From contig JAFLTV010000016.1 of the NCBI GenBank assembly GCA_022509105.1, positions 1-47,101 on the forward strand: DNA of 47,101 nt, in the 5' to 3' direction. The stretch is from Muribaculaceae bacterium (GTDB lineage: Bacteria > Bacteroidota > Bacteroidia > Bacteroidales > Muribaculaceae). This document shows positions 26,840-35,018 of this stretch, in pieces; position 1 is the stretch's first letter; the number at the start of each line of letters is the position of its first letter. The notes beneath the pieces were generated by a model. That model worked only from the letters and a program-made list of their open reading frames with translations, was not told where the DNA came from and searched no databases. The position numbers were made by a program, and so were the translations under genes.

Positions 26840-29044
26840 TTAATTATGGACGATTCTGTCGTTTAATTCTGCCAGTTTGCCTGAATTCCAACGGTCGGTT
26901 GTACCTACAAGGTAACCTGTAATCCTTTGGATAGTTTCAAAACTTGACTGACATTTCGGACACACATGCTGATTCTTATCAGCATTTTCATATCCACATT
27001 TCGGACAATGATTGCGGTTATGATTGACTGAACCGTAGCCGATATTATATTGATCCATCAAATCTACTATCTGCATGATGGCTTCTTCATTATGAGTGGC
27101 ATCGCCGTCGATTTCAACATAGAAAATATGGCCGCCGCGAGTGAGGTCGTGATAAGGAGCTTCAATCTTGGCTTTATGACGCGGTGAGCAATGATAATAG
27201 ACGGGCACATGATTGGAATTAGTGTAATAATTTTTGTCTGTGATGCCCGGGATAACGCCAAAAGCTTTTTTGTCAATCTTAGTGAATTTGCCCGATAATC
27301 CTTCAGCCGGAGTGGCTAACACTGAGTAGTTATGCCCGTATCTGTTGCTGAATTCATTAGCTCTGTCTCGCATATAGGAAACTATCCTGATTCCTAATTC
27401 CTGCGCTTCTTCCGATTCTCCGTGATGTTTTCCGGTGAGAGCGATCAGGGTTTCCGCCAGACCGATAAACCCGATTCCGAGGGTGCCTTGATTGATCACA
27501 TTCTCTATGGTGTCGTTGGGTTTCAAGGAAGCGGAATGATTCCAGAGAGAGCTCATGACAAGAGGGAACTGTTTCGCAAAGGCTGTCTTTTGGAATTGGA
27601 AACGCTCGTCAAGCTGTTTAGCTGTCAATTCCAAAACCCGGTCAAGCTTTTGGAAAAATTTATCGATTCTCAATTGTGGCTCCTCGATATCCTTCACCTC
27701 TAAGGCAAGTCTGACAATGTTTATGGTTGTAAAGGAAAGATTTCCTCTTCCGATAGAAGTTTTTTCTCCAAAACGGTTTTCAAATACACGGGTTCTGCAA
27801 CCCATGGTAGCCACTTCATGCACATATCTTTTAGGATCATCAATCTTCCACTCTTCGCTCTGATTGAATGTTGCGTCAAGATTCAGGAAATTCGGGAAAA
27901 ATCTTCGAGCAGAAACCTTGCAGGCAAGTTTGTAAAGATCGTAATTAGGATCTTCAGGCAGATAGCTGACGCCTCTTTTCTTTTTCCAGATCTGTATGGG
28001 GAAAATGGCTGTGGCGCCGTTTCCTACTCCTTCATAAGTGGAATTAAGCAGCTCTCGGATCACACAGCGCCCCTCGGCTGAAGTGTCGGTGCCATAGTTC
28101 ACTGATGAGAACACCACCTGGTTGCCGCCTCTGGAATGGATAGTGTTCATATTATGGATGAATGCTTCCATAGCCTGATGAACCCTGCCGACAGTCTTGT
28201 TGACTGCATGTTGAACCATTCTCTCCTTGCCGTTTAATCCTTCGAGATCCTTTTTAATGAAATCTTTAATTTCCACATGATAAAGGTCTGAGAGGTCTTC
28301 TCCGGTAAGGTCTTCGAGATTTTTAATTTCTTCGATATAGCTTGAACGCACGTAGGGGGCAAGATAAAAATCAAGGGCCGGGATAGCTTGACCTCCATGC
28401 ATTTCATTCTGAGCGGTCTCAAGCGAAATACAAGCGATCACGCTTGCCGTCTCTATTCTTTTGGCCGGACGGGATTCTCCATGGCCGGCTATAAATCCGT
28501 TTTTAAGAATATTGTCAAGAGGATGCTGCACACATGTCAGGCTCTTCGTTGGATAATAGTCTTTGTCATGGATATGGATATAGTTGTTTTTTAACGCCTC
28601 CTTCACATCCTGCGACAAAAGGTAATCATCAACAAAAGGTTTGGTGGTCTCAGTGGAGAATTTCATCATCATCCCGGCCGGTGAATCCGTGTTCATGTTG
28701 GCATTCTCCCGGGTGATGTCGTTGTTTTTGGCATTTATAATTTCCAGAAACATCTCGCGCGTTTTAGCCCGGCGTGCTATGGAACGTTTGTCGCGATAGG
28801 CGATATAGCGTTTTGCAACATCCTTTCTTGATGATTTCATCAATTCGAATTCCACACGGTCTTGAATGGCTTCAACTGTCATTCTCTCTTCTCCATTCAT
28901 GCCGATTCTGTCGGAAATCTTCTGAATCAAAGATTCATCTTCGCCCAATTCAGTGGCAAGCATCGCTTTTCTAATTGCAGCTTTTATTTTTTCTTCATTA
29001 TATCCGACTATTCTACCGTCACGTTTTTCGACCGTATGTATCAT
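26840..29044 (-). CDS. nrdD: Anaerobic ribonucleoside-triphosphate reductase (class III)
   Basis: NrdD makes deoxyribonucleotides without oxygen through a glycyl radical. Its 734 residues begin with an ATP-cone (VEKRDGRIVGYNEEKIKAAI), the allosteric site. The catalytic barrel follows, containing IHSRGGNQVVFSSVNYGTD. The zinc site is Cys680, Cys683, Cys695 and Cys698, and the radical glycine is Gly710 in RITGYL. All elements expected for a functional enzyme are present. A promoter with an overlapping palindrome lies just upstream. Confidence 0.96.
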   Translation of the reverse strand: MIHTVEKRDGRIVGYNEEKIKAAIRKAMLATELGEDESLIQKISDRIGMNGEERMTVEAIQDRVEFELMKSSRKDVAKRYIAYRDKRSIARRAKTREMFLEIINAKNNDITRENANMNTDSPAGMMMKFSTETTKPFVDDYLLSQDVKEALKNNYIHIHDKDYYPTKSLTCVQHPLDNILKNGFIAGHGESRPAKRIETASVIACISLETAQNEMHGGQAIPALDFYLAPYVRSSYIEEIKNLEDLTGEDLSDLYHVEIKDFIKKDLEGLNGKERMVQHAVNKTVGRVHQAMEAFIHNMNTIHSRGGNQVVFSSVNYGTDTSAEGRCVIRELLNSTYEGVGNGATAIFPIQIWKKKRGVSYLPEDPNYDLYKLACKVSARRFFPNFLNLDATFNQSEEWKIDDPKRYVHEVATMGCRTRVFENRFGEKTSIGRGNLSFTTINIVRLALEVKDIEEPQLRIDKFFQKLDRVLELTAKQLDERFQFQKTAFAKQFPLVMSSLWNHSASLKPNDTIENVINQGTLGIGFIGLAETLIALTGKHHGESEEAQELGIRIVSYMRDRANEFSNRYGHNYSVLATPAEGLSGKFTKIDKKAFGVIPGITDKNYYTNSNHVPVYYHCSPRHKAKIEAPYHDLTRGGHIFYVEIDGDATHNEEAIMQIVDLMDQYNIGYGSVNHNRNHCPKCGYENADKNQHVCPKCQSSFETIQRITGYLVGTTDRWNSGKLAELNDRIVHN

Positions 29045-29082
29045 TTTGATAATTAGTTATTGAAGTTGATAAAATCCGAATG

Positions 29083-29113
29083 CGAAGTTAATATAATTCA
29101 AAAAAAGAACAAA
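29083..29113 (-). promoter_or_regulatory. Promoter of nrdD-nrdG
   Basis: On the minus strand, TTTG (complement of 29110-29113) is followed after 19 bp by TAACTTCG (complement of 29083-29090). The start point would be near 29076, about 30 nt before the nrdD ATG. Confidence 0.6.
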
Positions 29114-29122
29114 AAATTGTTC
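29107..29122. promoter_or_regulatory. Palindrome over the nrdD -33 element, candidate operator
   Basis: GAACAA-AAAA-TTGTTC is a perfect 6-4-6 inverted repeat that covers the TTTG of the nrdD promoter. A repressor binding here would occlude the promoter. The spacing is that of many dimeric regulators, but the sequence matches no operator I can name. Confidence 0.45.
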
Positions 29123-29146
29123 ATAAAATTTTTGTTAAAAATATTT

Positions 29147-29224
29147 TTGGAAAACTTTTAACATGTTTAAAAATTATATATTCCTAATTATCAATAAAAT
29201 AAAAAATTTATTGGAAAACTTTTA
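29147..29224 (+). repeat. 14-bp direct repeat upstream of nrdD
   Basis: TTGGAAAACTTTTA occurs at 29147-29160 and again, identically, at 29211-29224, 64 bp apart (about six helical turns). The half containing AAAACTTTT is itself nearly symmetric. It may be a paired regulator site or a chance match in AT-rich DNA. Confidence 0.4.
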
Positions 29225-29382
29225 TATTTTTAGTGATTGCTATTGTTTTTCTAAAACTATTTTATTATATGAGAATGAAAAAACAAATATTTGTATTTTC
29301 ATAATTATAAAAGAAGGCCTGTTCCATAATATCAGACAACACTGAGGTTACGGTTCGTGAATAATAAGTTCCATTTTTTTCT

Positions 29383-29390
29383 TAATTTTG
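29383..29390 (+). promoter_or_regulatory. -7 box of dtd
   Basis: TAATTTTG ends only four bases before the dtd ATG at 29395, so the mRNA would be essentially leaderless. No TTTG is seen at the usual distance upstream. Confidence 0.5.
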
Positions 29391-29394
29391 CGAT

Positions 29395-29847
29395 ATGAGA
29401 ATAGTTATACAAAGAGTGACGGAAGCTTCAGTTGTCATAAATGGTGAGCTCTTTAGTGAAATAAAACAAGGGCTGCTTATTCTGGCCGGAGTGGAACATG
29501 AAGATACCTTGGCGGATGTGGAATGGCTTGCGGGAAAAACAATAAATCTCCGCATTTTCCCCGACGAGCAAGGAGTTATGAACAGATCTGTAAAGGATAT
29601 TGACGGTGAAATACTTGTTGTGAGCCAGTTTACGTTGACGGCATCTACAAAAAAGGGAAACCGTCCAAGTTATATACCTGCTGCCGGGCATGAATTGGCT
29701 ACTTCCTTATATGAGTCTTATTGTTCCCGGCTTTCAGAATTATTAGGAAGAGAGGTGAAAAAAGGTGTCTTTGGTGCCGATATGAAAGTTGCTCTCGTTA
29801 ACGACGGACCGGTTACAATTATAATTGATTCTCGGCTGAGGGAATGA
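29395..29847 (+). CDS. dtd: D-aminoacyl-tRNA deacylase
   Basis: Dtd (150 residues) hydrolyses D-amino acids, and also glycine mischarged onto tRNA-Ala, from tRNA. The start MRIVIQRVTEASVVING, the SQFTLTA catalytic motif and the NDGPVTI cross-subunit motif (Gly-cisPro equivalent) are all present. The length is within 5 residues of E. coli Dtd (145). It stands alone, divergent from nrdD. Confidence 0.96.
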   Translation: MRIVIQRVTEASVVINGELFSEIKQGLLILAGVEHEDTLADVEWLAGKTINLRIFPDEQGVMNRSVKDIDGEILVVSQFTLTASTKKGNRPSYIPAAGHELATSLYESYCSRLSELLGREVKKGVFGADMKVALVNDGPVTIIIDSRLRE

Positions 29848-29961
29848 AAATTTATTTTTTCATAATCAATTTTTTTTAGTTGATATGCTTGAACTTATTA
29901 AAAGAAAGAGTGTTGAAATTTTATAAAGAAAATAAATTATCAACTTTAAAAACATTGAGTT

Positions 29962-30366
29962 ATGAAAAGAATTCTTTTAGCAGTGGCTGTTTTCAGCGCC
30001 TTAATTTTAAGTGGAGTTTCAGTAAACGCTACACCGGAAAATAATAGTAGTTGTGAAAAGTGTGACACCACGGCGACACCTTATATAGTGCAAGCTTATG
30101 ATACTGTTGCCAATGGCACGGTTAGCATTTATAATAAAGTTGCTGACGGAACTGTGAAAGCTTACGACACCACAAAAGGAGAGGTTGTTAATGCCTACGA
30201 CTCTGTGGCTTCAAGCACTGTTAATGCTTATAATAAGGTTTCAGATGGAACGGTAAAAGCCTATAATAATGCAAAAAGGGGCACTAAAAAAGCTTATAAA
30301 AAGACTAAGAAGGGTGTAGAAAAGGCAGCCAACAAGGTTAAAGACGAATTCAACAAGATTTTTTAA
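29962..30366 (+). CDS. Small secreted protein built from 11-residue repeats
   Basis: The 134 residues comprise a signal peptide (MKRILLAVAVFSALILSGVSVNA), a short CEKC segment (Cys31 and Cys34) and then eight consecutive 11-residue units from residue 41 to 128. Their pattern is roughly G-T-V-x-A-Y-[DN]-x-V-[AK]-[DSK]: GTVSIYNKVAD, GTVKAYDTTKG, STVNAYNKVSD, GTVKAYNNAKR, GTKKAYKKTKK and so on. An exact 11-mer period predicts a long amphipathic helix, as in apolipoproteins, LEA proteins and synuclein, so binding to membrane surfaces is a possible role (inference). Charge rises steeply toward the C-terminus, where the units become lysine rich. I know no named family. A strong terminator follows 24 bp downstream. 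Confidence 0.75.
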   Translation: MKRILLAVAVFSALILSGVSVNATPENNSSCEKCDTTATPYIVQAYDTVANGTVSIYNKVADGTVKAYDTTKGEVVNAYDSVASSTVNAYNKVSDGTVKAYNNAKRGTKKAYKKTKKGVEKAANKVKDEFNKIF

Positions 30367-30389
30367 CCAATCATATAAAAAATAAGAAG

Positions 30390-30426
30390 GCGGTGGATTT
30401 CCTATGAAATCTGCCGCTAATTTTTT
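30390..30426 (+). terminator. Rho-independent terminator after the 11-mer repeat gene
   Basis: GCGGTGGATTTC (30390-30401) pairs with GAAATCTGCCGC (30406-30417), twelve pairs with two G-T wobbles, loop CTAT, then TAA and six T residues. Confidence 0.85.
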
Positions 30427-30451
30427 CAAGATCAGCCTCCCTCCTCCCTTT

Positions 30452-30468
30452 TAGCGTCGGAGACGCTA
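30452..30468. repeat. Short palindrome with GGA loop
   Basis: TAGCGTC-GGA-GACGCTA is a perfect 7-bp stem with a three-base loop in the gap between two genes. It has the same design as palindromes at 34926, 46648 and 46810 and may belong to a dispersed intergenic family. Confidence 0.5.
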
Positions 30469-30562
30469 TACAATCTTCCCCCATCTTCTATATTTCATAC
30501 AAAATTAAATGCCTTTGATACAATAAAAGAATTCTGTTTACTTTTTTATGACTATTGATATA

Positions 30563-30570
30563 TAAATTTG
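30563..30570 (+). promoter_or_regulatory. -7 box of the TPR-protease gene
   Basis: TAAATTTG matches the consensus. It lies inside the longest possible reading frame (which begins with TTG at 30555), which shows that the true start is downstream; the ATG at 30609 fits. Confidence 0.5.
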
Positions 30571-30608
30571 TAATGCAAAATTATAACAGCAAAAAACCAT
30601 TAATCATA

Positions 30609-32702
30609 ATGAAACCACTCACTATCAAAACCATCCTCCGACGGGCGTTTTGTCTGTCTTTTGTCTTAATGTCAGCCTTCGGAATCTGCGAAGCTAAAGA
30701 AGATTATTCTCAAACTTACAATCTTATGCGTGCCAAAGAGGAAGTGGAAAAAGGGAATTATGCCGATGCAAAGGAATTTTTGGATAAAGAGATTTCTTCT
30801 CATCCGGATAATGGCTTGGCCTACACATTGCTCGCTGTGATTCACTATGGCAACAAAAACTATGATGAAGTCTTCCCAAATTTTGACAAAGCACTGAAAT
30901 ATCTTCCCAAAAAAGATAAGGAGAAAAGAGCCAAGGCCTATCTGCTCAGAGGCAACACTTTTCTTGCCATGGGAGACACGATCAGGGCTTTGGAAGATAT
31001 GAACCAATCTATAACATTAGACCCCGAAGAATCCATGGGTTATGAAGACAGAGGAAATCTTCTCTACTACATGAACAGATATGATGATTCAGACAAAGAT
31101 TATGAAACTCTTCGTTCAAGAAATCCGGGAGATGCTCAACCGCTGATGGGACTTGGCAGAAATGAGAATGCCCGTGGCAATTACGAAAATGCGATAAAAT
31201 ATTATGATCAGGTGGTGAATATGTATCCTGATTTTGGGGCAGCCTATGCTTTCAGGGGAGAAAGCAAGTTGAATAATAAGAAGTATTCGGAGGCTGCGGA
31301 TGATTTGGTAAAAGCTTTGGAACTTAGTGGAGACAACTTGGCCTTGTATGAAATACAACAATTTCCTAAAGAGCAAGTGAAACTCGTGGCTGCAAAATTG
31401 AAGGGAATGGCGGTCCGTAATCCTTATGAACCGCAATGGTATTATATCCTGGGACGAATTTATGATGGTAAAAAGTTGTATGAGGAAGCTATAGATGCCT
31501 ATCTTAAGGGATATGAAATTGATGCTCATCCCGTTTTCACGACTTCTATCTCAAAATGCTACTCGGAGTTAGGTGCCTTCAGATCAGCCTTAAACTATAT
31601 CAACCAATCGATTGGAATGAATCCCGATGATGAATCCAACTTACTTTATAAAGGTTACTATCAGATAGAGGATAATGATTTTGACGAGGGTATCGCAACA
31701 TATAGTGAATTCATTGATAGGGTTCCTGATGATTACACCGGATATTATTGCAGGGCTTTTGCAAAAAACATGAGCGGTAGGTTAGATGAAGCACTTGAGG
31801 ATTATGATATGGCTATTGCTTTGAATCCAGACTACACCTATGCTTATTTTGAAAAAGCCGATATTCTGAAACAAAAGGGTAACACCACTGAAGCCAAAGA
31901 ATTATATAATAAGGTTGTTGAATTAGACACAGTTCCGAACAACGAATCTTGCGCTATGTATGCTTTATTGGCATTAGACAGGAAGGAAGATGCTATTGCA
32001 TTTATGGATGATATGTTGGCGAAAGATCCCGATGACGCCGGAAATTATTATGACGCAGCCTGCTTTTATTCCAGAATGGGAGATTATGACAAGTCATTCC
32101 AATATTTGAAACAAGCATTTGAGAAAGGTTTCCGGAGGCTTAATCATGTAATGAGAGATGACGATCTTGAAGAAGTGAGGAAGACTGATGCCTTCAGAAA
32201 ACTTTTCGAAGAATATGTGTCGAAAGTTGACGATGCTATTGAAGTAGGCGTAGTGGAAGAAGTTGTTTATGAGCCGATTGATGGAATTACTCCTTCAGAT
32301 CTCATGTCGGCTAAGGTTGAAATTCCTTTTACTCCGGAATACGGCACAGTCTCTGTGAAATGCTCTATTAACGACCTGCCGCTTAACTTTGTTTTTGACA
32401 CTGGAGCCAGCGATGTTTCCATGTCGCAGGTAGAGGCCACTTTTATGCTTAAGAACGGCTATTTGAAAAAGGAAGATATAATCGGGAAGGAAAGATATAT
32501 GAATGCAAACGGAGAGATCTCCGTAGGTACGGTTGTAAATTTAAGGAATGTTGATTTCGGAGGATTACACCTGGAGAATGTGAGGGCTTCAATAGTCGAC
32601 AATCAAAAGGCCCCTTTATTGTTAGGTCAGTCTGTCTTGGGAAGGCTGGGCACAATCGAGATTGATAATGTCGGCAAAAAGCTTATAATAACAAAGCATT
32701 GA
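30609..32702 (+). CDS. Exported TPR-repeat protein with C-terminal retropepsin-like aspartyl protease domain
   Basis: From the ATG at 30609 the protein is 697 residues. It starts with a signal peptide (MKPLTIKTILRRAF...SAFGICEA, about 29 residues). A long array of TPR units follows (about 35-545), with typical LLRGNTFLAMGDTIRALEDMNQSI, YYDQVVNMYPDFGAAYAFRG and YDMAIALNPDYTYAYFEKADIL segments. The last 125 residues form a single-domain aspartyl protease of the retropepsin/clan AA type: FVFDTGASDVSMS with catalytic Asp597, and LLLGQSVLGRLG as the second conserved segment. Such domains act as homodimers, so the protein may dimerise in the periplasm. The substrate is unknown. I chose 30609 over earlier starts because only it gives a clean signal peptide. 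Confidence 0.85.
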   Translation: MKPLTIKTILRRAFCLSFVLMSAFGICEAKEDYSQTYNLMRAKEEVEKGNYADAKEFLDKEISSHPDNGLAYTLLAVIHYGNKNYDEVFPNFDKALKYLPKKDKEKRAKAYLLRGNTFLAMGDTIRALEDMNQSITLDPEESMGYEDRGNLLYYMNRYDDSDKDYETLRSRNPGDAQPLMGLGRNENARGNYENAIKYYDQVVNMYPDFGAAYAFRGESKLNNKKYSEAADDLVKALELSGDNLALYEIQQFPKEQVKLVAAKLKGMAVRNPYEPQWYYILGRIYDGKKLYEEAIDAYLKGYEIDAHPVFTTSISKCYSELGAFRSALNYINQSIGMNPDDESNLLYKGYYQIEDNDFDEGIATYSEFIDRVPDDYTGYYCRAFAKNMSGRLDEALEDYDMAIALNPDYTYAYFEKADILKQKGNTTEAKELYNKVVELDTVPNNESCAMYALLALDRKEDAIAFMDDMLAKDPDDAGNYYDAACFYSRMGDYDKSFQYLKQAFEKGFRRLNHVMRDDDLEEVRKTDAFRKLFEEYVSKVDDAIEVGVVEEVVYEPIDGITPSDLMSAKVEIPFTPEYGTVSVKCSINDLPLNFVFDTGASDVSMSQVEATFMLKNGYLKKEDIIGKERYMNANGEISVGTVVNLRNVDFGGLHLENVRASIVDNQKAPLLLGQSVLGRLGTIEIDNVGKKLIITKH

Positions 32703-32716
32703 TTCTGCTTAGGGCG

Positions 32717-32760
32717 AAAAAAGGAGGGCATGTCAAGTTTAAGACATGCCCTCCTTTTTT
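32717..32760. terminator. Bidirectional terminator between convergent genes
   Basis: An 18-bp perfect stem (32717-32734 with 32743-32760) carries six A residues at one end and six T at the other, so it ends both the plus-strand protease gene and the minus-strand rplU-rpmA transcript. The loop is AAGTTTAA. Confidence 0.93.
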
Positions 32761-32777
32761 ATCGTAATAAAGCGGGA

Positions 32778-33038
32778 TTAATTGGCGTGGGGCTGAACAT
32801 TGATAAATTTTCTGCCCTCTTTGCCGGTTGAGAAAATAACTACTCCGTCGATGAGTGCGAAGAGTGTGTGATCTTTACCCATACCAACATTAAGTCCGGG
32901 ATGGTGAACAGTGCCTCTTTGACGTTTGAGGATGTTGCCGGCTTTACAATTAGACCCACCGAAGATTTTCACACCAAGACGTTTACTTTCTGATTCACGG
33001 CCGTTCTTAGAACTACCTACACCTTTTTTATGTGCCAT
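32778..33038 (-). CDS. rpmA: 50S ribosomal protein L27
   Basis: L27 (86 residues) reaches the peptidyl transferase centre with its N-terminus. [28 protein letters not shown] and [29 protein letters not shown] are unmistakable. There is no cleavable N-terminal extension of the Firmicutes type. It is downstream of rplU with 13 bp between, the universal rplU-rpmA order. Confidence 0.97.
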   Translation of the reverse strand: MAHKKGVGSSKNGRESESKRLGVKIFGGSNCKAGNILKRQRGTVHHPGLNVGMGKDHTLFALIDGVVIFSTGKEGRKFINVQPHAN

Positions 33039-33051
33039 ATCTGATGAGTTT

Positions 33052-33372
33052 TTACTTTTCGATAGATTTAACTAAAATTTTTGAGAATTGTTGGCGGTGA
33101 CCATTCTTACGGCGATAGCCTTTGCGACGTTTTTTCTTGAAGATGATCACTTTGTCGCCTTTAACCATAGGAACGAGCACTTCACAATTCACTTTTGCAC
33201 CTTCTACGGCAGGTGCACCAACTGATACGTCGCCGTCGGCATCCAGAAGGAGAACTTTGTCGAATGTGATTGCGTCGCCTTCTTTTACTTCATCGCCGAG
33301 ATGATGGACATAAAGGAATTTTCCTTCTTCAGCCTTAAACTGTTGTCCTTTGATTTCTACAATTGCGTACAT
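33052..33372 (-). CDS. rplU: 50S ribosomal protein L21
   Basis: L21 (106 residues) binds 23S rRNA domain [37 protein letters not shown] and [22 protein letters not shown] identify it. A frame extending nine codons further upstream exists, but the family begins at MYAIVEI, so the ATG at 33372 is used. A perfect 8-bp hairpin lies 10 nt before the start. Confidence 0.97.
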   Translation of the reverse strand: MYAIVEIKGQQFKAEEGKFLYVHHLGDEVKEGDAITFDKVLLLDADGDVSVGAPAVEGAKVNCEVLVPMVKGDKVIIFKKKRRKGYRRKNGHRQQFSKILVKSIEK

Positions 33373-33382
33373 TGTTTTAATT

Positions 33383-33401
33383 AAATGATTTTCAATCATT
33401 T
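33383..33401 (-). promoter_or_regulatory. Leader hairpin just upstream of rplU
   Basis: AAATGATT-(3)-AATCATTT forms a perfect 8-bp stem in the rplU leader RNA, ending 10 nt before the start codon. It is all A/T apart from two pairs. A role in translation control of L21 is conceivable but unproven. Confidence 0.4.
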
Positions 33402-33459
33402 CCGTTGGGCGGCTCCCGTTTTGGTCGCTCTTTTTTAGCCTTGGCGGAATTTGCGGTTA

Positions 33460-33491
33460 CAAAATTACTTCTTTTTCATTATTTTTGCAAA
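33460..33491 (-). promoter_or_regulatory. Promoter of rplU-rpmA
   Basis: On the minus strand, TTTG (complement of 33488-33491), 20 bp, TAATTTTG (complement of 33460-33467) is a full consensus. The spacer contains the -7 box of the divergent hisS promoter. Confidence 0.75.
33480..33487 (+). promoter_or_regulatory. -7 box of hisS
   Basis: TATTTTTG matches the consensus and lies 19 bp before the hisS ATG at 33507. It directly abuts the -33 element of the opposing rplU promoter. No good TTTG is seen at 19-21 bp upstream. Confidence 0.55.
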
Positions 33492-33506
33492 TAAAATTAT
33501 AATATA

Positions 33507-34868
33507 ATGGCTGTAAAACCTACGATACCAAAAGGCACTCGCGACTTTTCTCCCTTGGAAATGGCTCGCAGAAATTATATATTTGACACTATTAAGGATG
33601 TGTTTAGTCTTTACGGATATTCTCAGATAGAAACCCCCGCGATGGAAAACCTTACAACCCTTATGGGGAAATATGGGGAGGAGGGGGATAAACTTCTCTT
33701 TAAAATCCTGAATTCGGGCGATTTTATGAAAGACATATCGGATGAGGAGGCTGTAGAGAGAAATCTTCCTAAGCTTACAAATAAACTGAGTGAAAAAGGA
33801 TTAAGATATGATCTTACAGTGCCTTTTGCCCGATTTGTAGTGCAATACCGCAACGACATTCAGTTTCCTTTCAAACGGTTTCAGATTCAACCCGTGTGGC
33901 GTGCTGATCGACCCCAGAAGGGACGTTACAGGGAGTTTTTTCAATGTGATGCCGATGTAGTCGGAAGTGATTCCCTCTGGAATGAGGTGGAGCTTCTTTC
34001 TATGATTGATGAGGTTTTCAGTCGGCTGAAAATAAATGTGGCTATTAAGCTCAATAATCGAAAAATTCTCTCGGGAATTGCTGAAACAGTTGGCGAGGCC
34101 GATAAAATAACCGATATCACTGTAGCTATCGATAAAATAGACAAGATAGGTATTGAGAAGGTAAATGAAGAGCTTCTTTCAAAAGGAGTTTCTGAAGAGG
34201 CCATCCGGAAATTACAACCCTTGTTGGAGCTTTCGGGAGAAAACGAAGAGAAGCTGACCGCCTTGAGCGAAATATTAAAGGATTCACAAACAGGCCTTAA
34301 AGGAATTGAAGAGTTGAAGTTTGTGGTTGATAATTTTGATAGTTTAGGTCATAACTGTCAGCTTGACATTGATGTTTCTCTTGCCCGAGGTTTGAACTAT
34401 TACACTGGATGTATCATTGAAGTGAAGGCTCTTGACGTGGAGATAGGAAGTATCACCGGCGGAGGCCGTTATGATAATCTGACAGGAGTTTTCGGATTGC
34501 AAGGAGTATCCGGGGTAGGTATATCTTTCGGAGCAGACCGCATCTATGATGTAATGAACCGACTCAGCCTTTATCCCGAGGATGTGACAGAGAATGTAAA
34601 GGTGCTGTTTTTGAATTTCGGCGAGAAAGAAGCCTTGGCATCTGCGAAACTTGTTGGTAAACTTAGAAAAGAGGGAATATCTTGTGAGCTTTATCCCGAT
34701 AACGCCAAGATCAAGAAACAGATGGGATATGCAGACTCCTTAAAAATACCTTTCGTTGCAATGATAGGGGAGACGGAGTTGCAAGAAAATGTGGTGAACC
34801 TTAAGAATATGCTTACAGGTGAACAGCAGCGCATCCCCGCAGCTTCCATCCCGTCAGCTATCCTGTAA
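33507..34868 (+). CDS. hisS: Histidine-tRNA ligase
   Basis: HisRS (453 residues) is a class II synthetase. Motif 1 lies in the [17 protein letters not shown] region and motif 2 is [16 protein letters not shown]. The HisA signature [12 protein letters not shown] and motif 3 in [16 protein letters not shown] are also present. The C-terminal anticodon-binding domain (from [26 protein letters not shown]) is complete. The gene is divergent from rplU and convergent with the accessory operon. Confidence 0.97.
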   Translation: MAVKPTIPKGTRDFSPLEMARRNYIFDTIKDVFSLYGYSQIETPAMENLTTLMGKYGEEGDKLLFKILNSGDFMKDISDEEAVERNLPKLTNKLSEKGLRYDLTVPFARFVVQYRNDIQFPFKRFQIQPVWRADRPQKGRYREFFQCDADVVGSDSLWNEVELLSMIDEVFSRLKINVAIKLNNRKILSGIAETVGEADKITDITVAIDKIDKIGIEKVNEELLSKGVSEEAIRKLQPLLELSGENEEKLTALSEILKDSQTGLKGIEELKFVVDNFDSLGHNCQLDIDVSLARGLNYYTGCIIEVKALDVEIGSITGGGRYDNLTGVFGLQGVSGVGISFGADRIYDVMNRLSLYPEDVTENVKVLFLNFGEKEALASAKLVGKLRKEGISCELYPDNAKIKKQMGYADSLKIPFVAMIGETELQENVVNLKNMLTGEQQRIPAASIPSAIL

Positions 34869-34925
34869 TTCGACACCCTCCCTCCCTCTTCCTTTCGATG
34901 AATATTTAAAAATCTGAAAAAGGAA

Positions 34926-34942
34926 GAAACTCGAAGAGTTTC
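34926..34942. repeat. Short palindrome with GAA loop
   Basis: GAAACTC-GAA-GAGTTTC is a perfect 7-bp stem with a three-base loop, of the same design as those at 30452, 46648 and 46810. Confidence 0.5.
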
Positions 34943-34952
34943 AATATTAACT

Positions 34953-34996
34953 AACCCTGCACAAGCAACTCCGGGGGAGTAGCGCAGTGTAGGGTT
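34953..34996. repeat. Imperfect long hairpin
   Basis: The outer arms AACCCTGCAC (34953-34962) and GTGTAGGGTT (34987-34996) pair over ten positions with one G-U. The inner arms GCAACTCC and GGAGTAGC pair with one mismatch around a GGG loop. The fold looks like a REP-type palindromic unit. Confidence 0.5.
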
Positions 34997-35018
34997 CAAG
35001 ATACCTCTCTATGATACC

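Larger units (their letters stand above)
29045..29394. other. AT-rich divergent intergenic region between nrdD and dtd
   Basis: These 350 bp separate the divergent nrdD and dtd genes. They hold the nrdD promoter and palindrome (29083-29122), a 14-bp direct repeat (29147-29160 and 29211-29224) and the dtd -7 box (29383-29390). The only reading frame of note (60 codons from 29163) is extremely A/T rich and looks like chance. Confidence 0.6.

Noticed and set aside
29163-29345. 60-codon open frame between nrdD and dtd
   Set aside because: It is almost entirely A/T-rich codons (Phe, Ile, Lys, Asn, Tyr) in a regulatory region, with no start context.
30555-30608. N-terminal extension of the TPR-protease gene from a TTG
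   Set aside because: The extension contains the -7 box and would bury the signal peptide. The same reasoning rejects longer starts at 15806 (dnaN), 33399 (rplU), 21495 (rlmB) and 46407 (SNF2 helicase).
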